A stretch of 27,100 nucleotides of DNA from an uncultured Eubacteriales bacterium. Lineage in GTDB: Bacteria; Bacillota; Clostridia; Lachnospirales; Anaerotignaceae. Where the stretch lies: contig CAKQPE010000021.1 in NCBI GenBank assembly GCA_934256695.1, forward strand, positions 1 to 27,100, written 5' to 3'. A program made the position numbers and the translations under genes. The notes under the pieces were generated by a model. It searched no databases and was not told where the DNA came from. It worked only from the letters and a program-made list of their open reading frames with translations. Numbering within the stretch: position 1 is the stretch's first letter; the number at the start of each line of letters is the position of its first letter. Shown here piece after piece: positions 8,436 to 16,108 of the stretch.

Positions 8436-9590
8436 TTACTTCAATATTTTTGCCGCATAACTTCTACCCCATGAATCAGCCGCCAAAAGCTCATCTATAT
8501 TGTAATTATGTATTACTTTATGATTTTCCATAGTATTTTTTATAATACGAGGAATATCCATAAAACCTATGCTTCCCTTTAAAAATGCCGCTACGGCTAT
8601 TTCGTTTGCCGCATTAAGTACAGCCGGCATTGTTCCCCCTGCCTTTATTGCTTTATAAGCAAGTGAAAGACATTCAAATGTTTCTGTGTCAGGTTCTTCA
8701 AAGGTAAGTGTTCCAACCTTTGTTATATCCAGTTTTTCAAATCCGTTTTCTACTCTGTTCGGATAAGTAAGTGCATATGAAATAGGCACCTTCATATCAG
8801 GCACACCCATCTGCCCTATTACAGCACCGTCCTCATACTCAACAGCAGAATGGAGTATACTCTGTGGATGAACAACTACTTGTATCTGGTCAACATCTAC
8901 GTCAAAGAGCCATTTTGCCTCTATAACCTCAAGACCTTTGTTCATCATTGATGCTGAGTCTATTGTTATTTTTGCACCCATTGACCAGTTAGGATGTTTA
9001 AGAGCCTGTGCCGCCGTTACATTAATAAGCTCAGCTTTTTTCCTGCCTCTGAAAGGTCCTCCCGATGCCGTAAGTATAATTCTTCTTATCTTATTCATGC
9101 TGTTTCCCTGAAGGCTCTGGAAAATAGCCGAATGTTCGCTGTCTATAGGAAGTATTCTTACTCCTTTTTCTTTTAACTTTCCTGTTATAAGATTTCCGCC
9201 GGAAACCATAACTTCTTTTGTGGCAAGTGCAATTTCTTTTTTACATTCTATTGCTTCATAGGTTGGTTTTATTCCTATATTTCCCACAACCGAAACAACA
9301 ACCGTGTCTGCACTGTCCATAGTTGCCGCCTCAACAAGGCCGTCCATACCGGACATAACCTTTATGTTGCCGTAAACTGTTTTGGAAAGTCTTTCCTTTA
9401 ATTCTTCCGCCTTGTCATTATCCATTATAGAAACAAGCTTCGGTTTAAACTCCTTAATCTGTTCCTCTATTTTGTCTATACTGCTGTTGGCAGTAATTGC
9501 CTCAACTTTTATGTCTTTAAGGTTTCTGCATACCTCCAGTGTCTGCACACCTATAGAGCCTGTAGAACCAAGTATACTTATCTTTTTCAT
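8436..9590 (-). CDS. dxr: 1-deoxy-D-xylulose 5-phosphate reductoisomerase
   Basis: NADPH- and metal-dependent enzyme that converts DXP to MEP, the first committed step of non-mevalonate isoprenoid synthesis. The 384 residues show the nucleotide-binding GSTGSIGVQTLEV at the N-terminus, ATKEVMVSGG, the metal-site PIDSEHSAIFQ, the SGGPFR segment and MNKGLEVIEAKWLFD; length is normal. The ATG is preceded by GGGAGA at 6-7 bases. It lies in the middle of the operon, 24 bases after cdsA. Together with ispG and uppS it makes the locus a prenyl-lipid supply unit. Confidence 0.96.
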   Translation of the reverse strand: MKKISILGSTGSIGVQTLEVCRNLKDIKVEAITANSSIDKIEEQIKEFKPKLVSIMDNDKAEELKERLSKTVYGNIKVMSGMDGLVEAATMDSADTVVVSVVGNIGIKPTYEAIECKKEIALATKEVMVSGGNLITGKLKEKGVRILPIDSEHSAIFQSLQGNSMNKIRRIILTASGGPFRGRKKAELINVTAAQALKHPNWSMGAKITIDSASMMNKGLEVIEAKWLFDVDVDQIQVVVHPQSILHSAVEYEDGAVIGQMGVPDMKVPISYALTYPNRVENGFEKLDITKVGTLTFEEPDTETFECLSLAYKAIKAGGTMPAVLNAANEIAVAAFLKGSIGFMDIPRIIKNTMENHKVIHNYNIDELLAADSWGRSYAAKILK

Positions 9591-9614
9591 TTTTGTCTCC
9601 CGATATACAAAAAA

Positions 9615-10430
9615 TCATAAAACTTTAATAAGTGCCGTCATAACATAATATACAACAGGTGCGGTAATAAGGACACTGTCAAATCTGTCCAGTATTCCGC
9701 CGTGGCCGGGAATAAGATTTCCGTAATCCTTTATTCCCACCATACGTTTAAATGACGATGCCGCAAGATCGCCTATCTGGCTCATTATTGAGCCGAAAAT
9801 ACCTATAATGGCACATATAGGCACTGTTGCCGCCTGATCCAGTGTAAAATATTTTTCGGCAAGAATACCGAATACCACAGCCGCAGCTGTTGCCCATACA
9901 ACACCGCCTACAGCACCTTCTATTGTCTTTTTAGGGCTTAAATCCGGTATCAGTTTATGTTTTCCCATAAACATTCCCGTAAAGTATGCTCCCGTATCAC
10001 ATACAAATGCGGCAATAAAAATAAGCCATACAAATATATTACCATAAGTATAATTACGCACAAGGTAAATATGTGTAAGAAGAAAGCTTACGTAATAAAA
10101 TCCGAAAAATGTTATAAACACATCTTTGTCATTACACTTTTTATGGAAAATAACCATATAAAAAAGCAGACAAAGCATAAAAAGAGCAGTAAAACCATTA
10201 AATAAATTTGCCTTTGAAACTATTGTCGCAGGAAACAGTTCAAAAACAAGACATGCTGCAAAGCCGAAAAAATGCACAGGTAAAATTTTTCCGGAAAGTG
10301 CTTTATAAAATTCATACAGCCCTATAAAGGACACAATAAGTATGGCTATATGTAACGGCAAACCGCCATATACAATAAGAAAAATCAACAACGGCAACAA
10401 AACAACGCCGGAAATAATTCTTGTTTTCAT
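9615..10430 (-). CDS. cdsA: Phosphatidate cytidylyltransferase
   Basis: Integral membrane enzyme that makes CDP-diacylglycerol from phosphatidate and CTP for phospholipid synthesis. The 271 residues form about eight hydrophobic segments. The C-terminus carries the family signature, with the S...KR segment followed by KDYGNLIPGHGGILDRFDS. The start ATG has GGGGAG upstream. It sits 18 bases after uppS, in the usual uppS-cdsA order. Confidence 0.95.
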   Translation of the reverse strand: MKTRIISGVVLLPLLIFLIVYGGLPLHIAILIVSFIGLYEFYKALSGKILPVHFFGFAACLVFELFPATIVSKANLFNGFTALFMLCLLFYMVIFHKKCNDKDVFITFFGFYYVSFLLTHIYLVRNYTYGNIFVWLIFIAAFVCDTGAYFTGMFMGKHKLIPDLSPKKTIEGAVGGVVWATAAAVVFGILAEKYFTLDQAATVPICAIIGIFGSIMSQIGDLAASSFKRMVGIKDYGNLIPGHGGILDRFDSVLITAPVVYYVMTALIKVL

Positions 10431-10448
10431 AAAATCAACTCCCCGATG

Positions 10449-11192
10449 TTATTTTCTTCCGCCAAACCTTCTGTCTCTGTTCTGAAAACTGTAAATAGCC
10501 TCTTTAAGGTCATCTTCGTTATAATCAGGCCAAAGTTTATCCGAGAATATAAACTCCGTATATGCAAGCTGCCAGAGAATAAAATTGCTTATCCTAAGTT
10601 CTCCGCTTGTTCTTATAAGCAGTTCAGGGTCAGGAACGCCTGCTGTATCCAGATTATCGGCTATTGTCTCCTCTGTTATATTGTCCGGAGAAATTTCGCC
10701 GTTATTTACCTTTTCGGCAACCTTTTTTACTGTTCTCAAAAGCTCATCTCTGCCGCCGTAGTTAAGTGCTATATGGAGATAAAGACCTGTATTGTTTCTT
10801 GTAAGGTCTTCAAGAATTTTTATTTTCTCCTGAATATCCGCATCAAGTCTTGAAGGATCACCTATCATATTTACTCTGAAATTATCGTTTTTGCATTTTT
10901 TAATATGCTCATCAAGATATTTTCTGAGAAGATCCATTATTGCCGAAACTTCATCATCGCTTCTTTTCCAGTTTTCTGTGGAAAATGCATATACCGTAAG
11001 ATGTTTTACACCTAAATCCTGTGCGGCACGTGATACCTTCTCAAGAGTATCGGCACCTGCTTTGTGTCCCATTTTTCTCGGAAGCCCACGTTTTTTCGCC
11101 CATCTTCCGTTTCCGTCCATAATGATTGCTATGTGCTGTGGCACTCTTTCCATATCTATTTCAAGTTCTTCGTTTTTGCTTTTAAAAAACAT
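10449..11192 (-). CDS. uppS: Isoprenyl (undecaprenyl) diphosphate synthase
   Basis: Cis-prenyltransferase that makes the C55 lipid carrier used for cell-wall glycans. The start chosen gives MFFKSKNEE and 247 residues, because AGGAGA lies just upstream of that ATG. A longer in-frame start at 11243 would extend through a hairpin and has no ribosome site. Asp26 in IMDGNGRWAK is the expected catalytic metal-site residue, followed by RxxGHKAG. TVYAFSTENW and the C-terminal DPELLIRTSGELRISNF motif are also present. It uses precursors from the dxr/ispG pathway encoded downstream in the same operon. Whether the product is strictly C55 cannot be seen from sequence. Confidence 0.95.
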   Translation of the reverse strand: MFFKSKNEELEIDMERVPQHIAIIMDGNGRWAKKRGLPRKMGHKAGADTLEKVSRAAQDLGVKHLTVYAFSTENWKRSDDEVSAIMDLLRKYLDEHIKKCKNDNFRVNMIGDPSRLDADIQEKIKILEDLTRNNTGLYLHIALNYGGRDELLRTVKKVAEKVNNGEISPDNITEETIADNLDTAGVPDPELLIRTSGELRISNFILWQLAYTEFIFSDKLWPDYNEDDLKEAIYSFQNRDRRFGGRK

Positions 11193-11224
11193 AAAAATCT
11201 CTCCTATGCTGTAAATTGCGAAAT

Positions 11225-11241
11225 GCCCCTCACAGAGGGGC
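11225..11241 (-). other. Intra-operon hairpin between frr and uppS
   Basis: GCCCCTC (11225-11231) pairs perfectly with GAGGGGC (11235-11241) around a 3-base loop. On the transcribed minus strand it is followed by ATTTCGCAATTT rather than a clean U-run, so it may be a partial terminator, a processing site or an mRNA stabiliser. It lies in the longest gap of the operon (75 bases). Confidence 0.6.
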
Positions 11242-11267
11242 AAATCAGACTGTTAATATTATTTTTA

Positions 11268-11822
11268 TTATACAGACATAAGGTCTTTACTCTTGCCTTC
11301 TGTCATTTTGTCAATAGACACAATGCTCTTATCTGTTATTTTCTGTACTTCATCAGAAAGATTTGCAAGCTCATCTTCTGTTATTTCGTGTGCCTTTTCC
11401 TGTTTCTTGAATACATCAAGAGCATCACGGCGGATATTTCTTATTGCAACCTTAGCATCTTCGCCTTTTTTCTTAACGTCTTTAACCAAAGAAGCTCGTC
11501 TTTCTTCTGTAAGCTCTGGGAATACAAGACGAATTACTTTTCCGTCATTGTTAGGATTAATGCCAATATCAGACATATTTATAGCTTTTTCAATAGCTTT
11601 GAGCATACTTGAATCCCAAGGCTGAATCTGAAGAAGTCTTGCTTCCGGTACAGTTACGTTTCCAACCTGATTGATAGGTGTAGGTGTACCATAATAATCA
11701 ACTGTTACTTTATCAAGTACGTGTGGATTTGCACGACCTGCTCTTATTGTTGCATACTCACTTTCAAGGTTAGCAAGAGTTTTGTTCATTTTTTCCTGAT
11801 ATAAATTTACTTTCTCTGACAT
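11268..11822 (-). CDS. frr: Ribosome recycling factor
   Basis: Splits post-termination ribosomes together with EF-G. The 184-residue protein is of standard length and shows the family core: TIRAGRANPHVLDKVTVDYYGTP, a helix with PWDSSMLKAIEKAI, DIGINPNNDGKVIRL and a C-terminal helix ending in KSKDLMSV. The start ATG has GGAGGA 8 bases upstream. It follows pyrH by 32 bases, the usual order. Confidence 0.97.
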   Translation of the reverse strand: MSEKVNLYQEKMNKTLANLESEYATIRAGRANPHVLDKVTVDYYGTPTPINQVGNVTVPEARLLQIQPWDSSMLKAIEKAINMSDIGINPNNDGKVIRLVFPELTEERRASLVKDVKKKGEDAKVAIRNIRRDALDVFKKQEKAHEITEDELANLSDEVQKITDKSIVSIDKMTEGKSKDLMSV

Positions 11823-11854
11823 AAAAATATCCTCCTGTTATCTTTTTATAATTA

Positions 11855-12562
11855 TCAGCCGACTGTTACAACCGTTCCTATTTTTTCGCCGCCTACTGCA
11901 CGGACAATACTGTTTTCGTCATTAAGACCGAATATAACAACAGGTATCCTGTTGTCAAAACAAAGGGTTGCGGCTGTAAGGTCAATTACCCTAAGATTAT
12001 TTTTTATAATATCTCCGCATTTGATTTCTTCAATCTTCTTTGCGTTAGGGTTTTTTGCAGGGTCATCATCATATACACCGTCTACGTTCTTGGCAAAGAA
12101 AAGTCCGTCAACCTCAAGTTCGGCACCTCTTAAAGCAGTAATTGTATCTGTAGAGAACATAGGGTGTCCGAGACCGCCGGCAAAAATAACAACTTCTTTG
12201 TTTTCAAGATGTTTTAATGCGGAATCCTTTGAGAATTCTTCTGTCATTGTTCCGCATTTAAAAGGTGTCTGAACAACAGCTCCAACGCCTTCCTGTCTTA
12301 AAAAATCAGCCACATAAATAGCATTCATTATTGTTGCAAGCATGCCTATCTGGTCTGCCTTTGTTCTGTCCATTGCATGGTCTGCACTTCTGCCTCGCCA
12401 GAAATTGCCTCCGCCTATAACAAGAGTAACCTCTGTGCCTTTTGACATAATCTCTTTAATCTGGAGTACAATGCCTCTTATAATGTCGTTATCAAATTTA
12501 ACACCGGGCTTATCGCCTGCAAGAGCTTCTCCGCTGAGTTTAAGTACTATTCTTTTGTACAT
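11855..12562 (-). CDS. pyrH: UMP kinase
   Basis: Amino-acid-kinase fold enzyme that phosphorylates UMP to UDP, the entry to UTP and CTP. The start MYKRIVLKLSGEALAG (235 residues) is preferred because GGGGAGG lies about 7 bases before that ATG; a longer frame from 12592 runs across the ribosome site. GGGNFWRGR, the UMP-site region near LGHPMFSTDT and DGVYDDDPAKNPNAKK are all present. It appears to be the first gene of the operon. The rpsB and tsf genes often found upstream in Firmicutes are replaced here by a divergent MATE gene. No clear promoter was identified for it. Confidence 0.96.
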   Translation of the reverse strand: MYKRIVLKLSGEALAGDKPGVKFDNDIIRGIVLQIKEIMSKGTEVTLVIGGGNFWRGRSADHAMDRTKADQIGMLATIMNAIYVADFLRQEGVGAVVQTPFKCGTMTEEFSKDSALKHLENKEVVIFAGGLGHPMFSTDTITALRGAELEVDGLFFAKNVDGVYDDDPAKNPNAKKIEEIKCGDIIKNNLRVIDLTAATLCFDNRIPVVIFGLNDENSIVRAVGGEKIGTVVTVG

Positions 12563-12648
12563 TAAAATGCCTCCCCAAAAATTCATAGTCATTCAATAAT
12601 AATGTACCATATTTTTTCAACAAATACAACGCTATTTTACAATAAAAC

Positions 12649-12696
12649 CACAGACTCTGTCCGTGCCTGTCTGTTTATTCTTCTGTTTGAACAAGT
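12649..12696 (+). repeat. Hairpin plus second copy of the 26-base repeat
   Basis: A hairpin pairs CAC-A-GAC (12649-12655) with GTC-C-GTG (12659-12665) around TCT, with one A/C mismatch. After CCTGT comes a 26-base stretch (12671-12696) identical to 33-58. The hairpin resembles the first hairpin of the element after guaB (GTGGAC-TCC-GTCCAC, 17629-17643), and both are followed by CCTGT. It lies in the divergent pyrH/MATE intergenic region, upstream of both genes. Confidence 0.6.
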
Positions 12697-12743
12697 TAAC
12701 ACCCTCAATTATTTAACCGTCTTTAATAATTCTTTACTTTATA

Positions 12744-12772
12744 TTTACACAAAGCCAAACAATATTTATAAT
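12744..12772 (+). promoter_or_regulatory. Promoter of the MATE gene
   Basis: TTTACA (12744-12749), a 17-base spacer and a perfect TATAAT (12767-12772). The start site would be near 12779, giving a leader of about 26 bases that includes AAGGAGGA before the ATG. Confidence 0.7.
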
Positions 12773-12804
12773 AAAACTATATTTTTTGTTTTAAGGAGGA
12801 TCCT

Positions 12805-14223
12805 ATGAATAAGGATAAAAACAATCTCGGTCAGGGAAGCATACCAAGCCTTGTTATTAAACTTTCTATCCCTGCCATAGCAGCACAGATTATAAATCTT
12901 TTGTATAATATTGTTGACCGAATGTATATAGGTCATATCCCACAGATAGGAAAAACCGCTCTTACAGGCGTTGGTGTAACATTTCCGATAATAATGCTCA
13001 TTTCTGCCTTTTCGGGTCTTGTAGGCATGGGCGGTGCTCCTCAGGCTGCCATAAAAATGGGGAAAAACGATTATTCCTATGCCGAAAAAATTCTCGGCAC
13101 ATGCTTTGGCACTATTATTGCAATCTCCTTTATACTTACCGCAACAATACTTTTGTTTAAAAACCCGATACTTATGCTGTTCGGCGGAAGTGAAAACACT
13201 ATAGCTTATGCTGTTGATTATATTACCATATATGCTCTCGGCACAATTTTTGTCCAGACTGTTCTCGGGCTTAACCCGTTTATTACCTGTCAGGGTTTTG
13301 CTTCCGTAGGTATGGCAACAACTCTTATAGGTGCTGTTTTAAACATAATACTTGACCCGATTTTTATATACCTTTTAAACATGGGTGTAAAGGGTGCAGC
13401 TCTTGCAACGGTTATTTCTCAGGCTGTGTCATGCATATGGGTTTTAAAATTCCTTACGGGCAAAAAAACAAGCCTTAAAATTAAAAAAACGAATATTGTT
13501 CCTGATGTAAAAATAGCTATCGGTGTTATGTCTCTCGGTATATCACCATTTATAATGCAGTCTACGGAAAGCCTTATTACTGTCTGTTTTAATTCATCGC
13601 TGCAAAGCTACGGCGGAGATATTGCCGTAGGTGCAATGACAATACTTTCAAGCCTTATGCAGTTTTCAAACTTACCGGTTATCGGTCTTGCTCAGGGATG
13701 TCAGCCTATAATCAGCTTTAACTTCGGTGCCGGCAAAAACGACAGAGTAAAACGTACATTTCACATATTGCTTATATGCAGTTTTCTGTTTACAATGTTC
13801 ATATGGTCTTGTGCAATGTTTGTTCCGCAGGTACTTATATCTTTCTTTACTTCGGATATTCAGTTTATTGAAACAAGCAAATGGGCATTGCGAATATACA
13901 TGGCTTCAACAGGTCTGTTTGGAATTCAGCTTGCCTGCCAGCAAACCTTTATATCTCTCGGTCAGGCTAAAATATCGGTTTTTCTTGCTGTTTTAAGAAA
14001 AATAATACTGCTTGTACCGCTTATATTTATACTGCCGAGAATAATTCCGACATCTCTGGCAGTAAACTTAACACCGCCTGAAATATGGAATCTGTTTGCC
14101 TATCCAAGCAAAGTATTTTCTGTTTTTCTTGCCGAACCCATTGCCGACTTCGGAGCGGTTTTATGCACATTAATAATGTTTAAAATAAATTTCAAAAAAA
14201 TCCTCAACAGAGGTGTTAAATAA
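12805..14223 (+). CDS. MATE family efflux transporter
   Basis: Integral membrane exporter of the multidrug and toxic compound extrusion family, driven by Na+ or H+. The 472 residues form about twelve hydrophobic segments in two related halves, each starting with a helix typical of MatE domains (SLVIKLSIPAIAAQIINLLYNIVDRMYIGH in the first half, VMSLGISPFIMQSTESLI in the second). The half-repeat GLAQGCQPIISFNFGAG is characteristic of the DinF/MepA-like branch. The start has a strong AAGGAGGA and its own promoter. It is transcribed alone, away from pyrH. The drug or metabolite it carries cannot be deduced. Confidence 0.93.
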   Translation: MNKDKNNLGQGSIPSLVIKLSIPAIAAQIINLLYNIVDRMYIGHIPQIGKTALTGVGVTFPIIMLISAFSGLVGMGGAPQAAIKMGKNDYSYAEKILGTCFGTIIAISFILTATILLFKNPILMLFGGSENTIAYAVDYITIYALGTIFVQTVLGLNPFITCQGFASVGMATTLIGAVLNIILDPIFIYLLNMGVKGAALATVISQAVSCIWVLKFLTGKKTSLKIKKTNIVPDVKIAIGVMSLGISPFIMQSTESLITVCFNSSLQSYGGDIAVGAMTILSSLMQFSNLPVIGLAQGCQPIISFNFGAGKNDRVKRTFHILLICSFLFTMFIWSCAMFVPQVLISFFTSDIQFIETSKWALRIYMASTGLFGIQLACQQTFISLGQAKISVFLAVLRKIILLVPLIFILPRIIPTSLAVNLTPPEIWNLFAYPSKVFSVFLAEPIADFGAVLCTLIMFKINFKKILNRGVK

Positions 14224-14247
14224 AATATCTTAAATTTTTTTATAGGT

Positions 14248-14293
14248 AAAAATAATAAACCGCAGAGAAAATACTCTGCGGTTTATTATTTTT
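14248..14293. terminator. Bidirectional terminator, perfect 20-bp stem
   Basis: Positions 14248-14267 (core CCGCAGAG) pair without mismatch with 14274-14293 around a 6-base loop. The A/T-rich arms give a T-run on both strands, so it can end both the MATE transcript and the convergent AGCS transcript. Confidence 0.9.
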
Positions 14294-14322
14294 AAAATCC
14301 GAAACAGAATACCGAAAACTTA

Positions 14323-15726
14323 TTATTTCCAACATTCTGTATTTTCTATTCCCAATTTTTTGGCATCAAAAACAGGGTTTATACCTTCTTTTTCCTGTTC
14401 CTCATAGTCATTTAAAGTTTTTATTGCTATGTTTCCGAGAAGCAGTATTGCTACTATGTTTACTATTGCCATAAGTCCCATTGTAACATCTGCAATATTC
14501 CATACAAGTGAAAAATCAGCCTGTGCCCCTAAAAATATAGCAATAATACAGGTACAGCGGAAAATAAATAAAAGCAGCTTATTATCTTTTATAAATAATA
14601 TATTAGCCTCCGCATAATAATAATTTCCTATAAGACTGCTGAATGCAAACGCAAATATAAACACTGTTACAAGGTGTATTCCCCACTGCCCTATATTTGC
14701 GGAAAATACTGCCTGAACATAAGGTATTCCGTCAAGAACACCTGTCTTTCCTTCTATGCCGGATACAAGAAGCATCATTGCCGTAGCCGAACAGATTAAA
14801 ATCGTATCTATAAATACGGATATTACCTGCACCATTCCCTGCTTTGCCGGATGTGAAACCGATGCACTGGCTGCTGCATTAGGTGCAGAACCCATTCCGG
14901 CTTCATTTGAGAAAAGACCTCTTTTTATTCCTATTGTAACAACACTTCCGCTGAAGCCTCCAAATATTGCTTTAAAATTAAATGCTTCGGTTAGTATAAG
15001 CTTAAAAACACCCGGTATCTGATGTATATGCGTAACTATTGTAAAAGCACCTATAAGAAGGTATGCAGCAGCCATAATAGGCACTATAACCGATGTCATA
15101 AAGCCTATTCTGTGAGCACCGCCAAATATTACAAATGCAGTAAGTGCGGCAAGAATTATTCCCAAAACCATAGGATATATTGTATTGCTGTAATCCGGAA
15201 CATAGTATTCCAACGCAGACGAAATGTTGAATGACTGCAGTCCGTTAAAACCATATGCAAAACATATAATCAAAAATATCGAAAACAAAACTCCAAGCCA
15301 TCTTTTGCCAAGAGCCTTTTCCATATAATAAGAAGGTCCGCCTCTGAATGTTTTTCCGTCATGTATTTTATAAATCTGTGCTAATGTACTTTCAACAAAA
15401 GCCGATGCACCACCTACTATAGCCATAATCCACATCCAGAAAACCGCTCCCGGCCCACCTGCCGCAATAGCTGTTGCAATACCAGCAATGTTTCCGGTAC
15501 CTACTCTCGATGCCGTTGAAATCATAAGTGCCTGAAACGATGAAACCGCCTTTGAACTTTCCTCGCCATCTACCGGCTTTTCCTTCATTATCATAACACC
15601 GTCTCTTAAAAGACGTATTTGTGCAAATTTAAGCCTTATTGTAAAATATATGCCTGTTCCCACAAGCATAAACAACAAAATATAGCTGTACATAAAATCA
15701 TTGATTTTTCCGAGAATATAGTTCAA
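14323..15726 (-). CDS. Sodium:alanine/glycine symporter (AGCS family)
   Basis: Membrane carrier that imports alanine or glycine with Na+. The 467 residues contain about ten to eleven membrane segments and the family hallmarks TASRVGTGNIAGIATAIAAGGPGA, ending in a Trp-rich helix, FVESTLAQIYK and GLFSNEAGMGSAPNAAA. The start is probably TTG (15724-15726), with GGAGGG about 10 bases upstream; the next in-frame ATG (residue 12) would remove the start of the conserved N-terminus. It has its own promoter and shares a terminator with the convergent MATE gene. Specificity between alanine, glycine and serine is not visible. Confidence 0.94.
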   Translation of the reverse strand: MNYILGKINDFMYSYILLFMLVGTGIYFTIRLKFAQIRLLRDGVMIMKEKPVDGEESSKAVSSFQALMISTASRVGTGNIAGIATAIAAGGPGAVFWMWIMAIVGGASAFVESTLAQIYKIHDGKTFRGGPSYYMEKALGKRWLGVLFSIFLIICFAYGFNGLQSFNISSALEYYVPDYSNTIYPMVLGIILAALTAFVIFGGAHRIGFMTSVIVPIMAAAYLLIGAFTIVTHIHQIPGVFKLILTEAFNFKAIFGGFSGSVVTIGIKRGLFSNEAGMGSAPNAAASASVSHPAKQGMVQVISVFIDTILICSATAMMLLVSGIEGKTGVLDGIPYVQAVFSANIGQWGIHLVTVFIFAFAFSSLIGNYYYAEANILFIKDNKLLLFIFRCTCIIAIFLGAQADFSLVWNIADVTMGLMAIVNIVAILLLGNIAIKTLNDYEEQEKEGINPVFDAKKLGIENTECWK

Positions 15727-15765
15727 TTAATCAAATCCCTCCTGTAGGTATATAGTTTATTCATT

Positions 15766-15795
15766 AGTATATCATAAAGTAACTTATCTTTGCAA
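15766..15795 (-). promoter_or_regulatory. Promoter of the AGCS symporter gene
   Basis: On the minus strand TTGCAA (15790-15795), an 18-base spacer and TATACT (15766-15771) with a TGA extension just before it. It is one of two divergent promoters in the 382-base gap 15727-16108; the middle of the gap is AT-rich with no gene. Confidence 0.6.
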
Positions 15796-16044
15796 ACTTA
15801 GTTTCTTCCTGTATTTTTTGTTTTTATTCCATTTAATTGACTTTATACCTGCTTTTGGTCTAATATATATATAAGCTGTAATTTTTAAACAAAAACATAA
15901 AGTCTTATATATCTTTGACTGTTCGGCAAATAAGTATAATGTTTATTAGTATATATTTATCACCTTTTTTGTAAAATTTTATAAATTAATAAACAAAATG
16001 TAGAATTTGCCGTAAATTTTAAAATACTATTGAAAAATTAAATT

Positions 16045-16073
16045 TTGGTTGGTAAAATTAATTAATTTATAAT
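16045..16073 (+). promoter_or_regulatory. Promoter of the IMP dehydrogenase gene
   Basis: TTGGTT (16045-16050), a 17-base spacer and a perfect TATAAT (16068-16073). The leader would be about 28 bases, with AAGGAGG before the ATG. That is too short for a riboswitch, and no purine-riboswitch core was seen upstream. Confidence 0.55.
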
Positions 16074-16108
16074 GTATATTTCATTCATAAACCAAGGAGG
16101 CAAACAAA

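Noticed and set aside
11193..11243. Longer N-terminus for uppS
   Set aside because: It reads through a hairpin and past the real AGGAGA site; the shorter start places Asp26 as in known enzymes.
12563..12648. Promoter for pyrH
   Set aside because: Only weak candidates (for example TTGTAT with TACATT at 17 bases) were seen on the minus strand, not enough to list.
15727..16108. Purine riboswitch upstream of guaB
   Set aside because: No conserved purine-aptamer core was seen, and the proposed leader is only about 28 bases.
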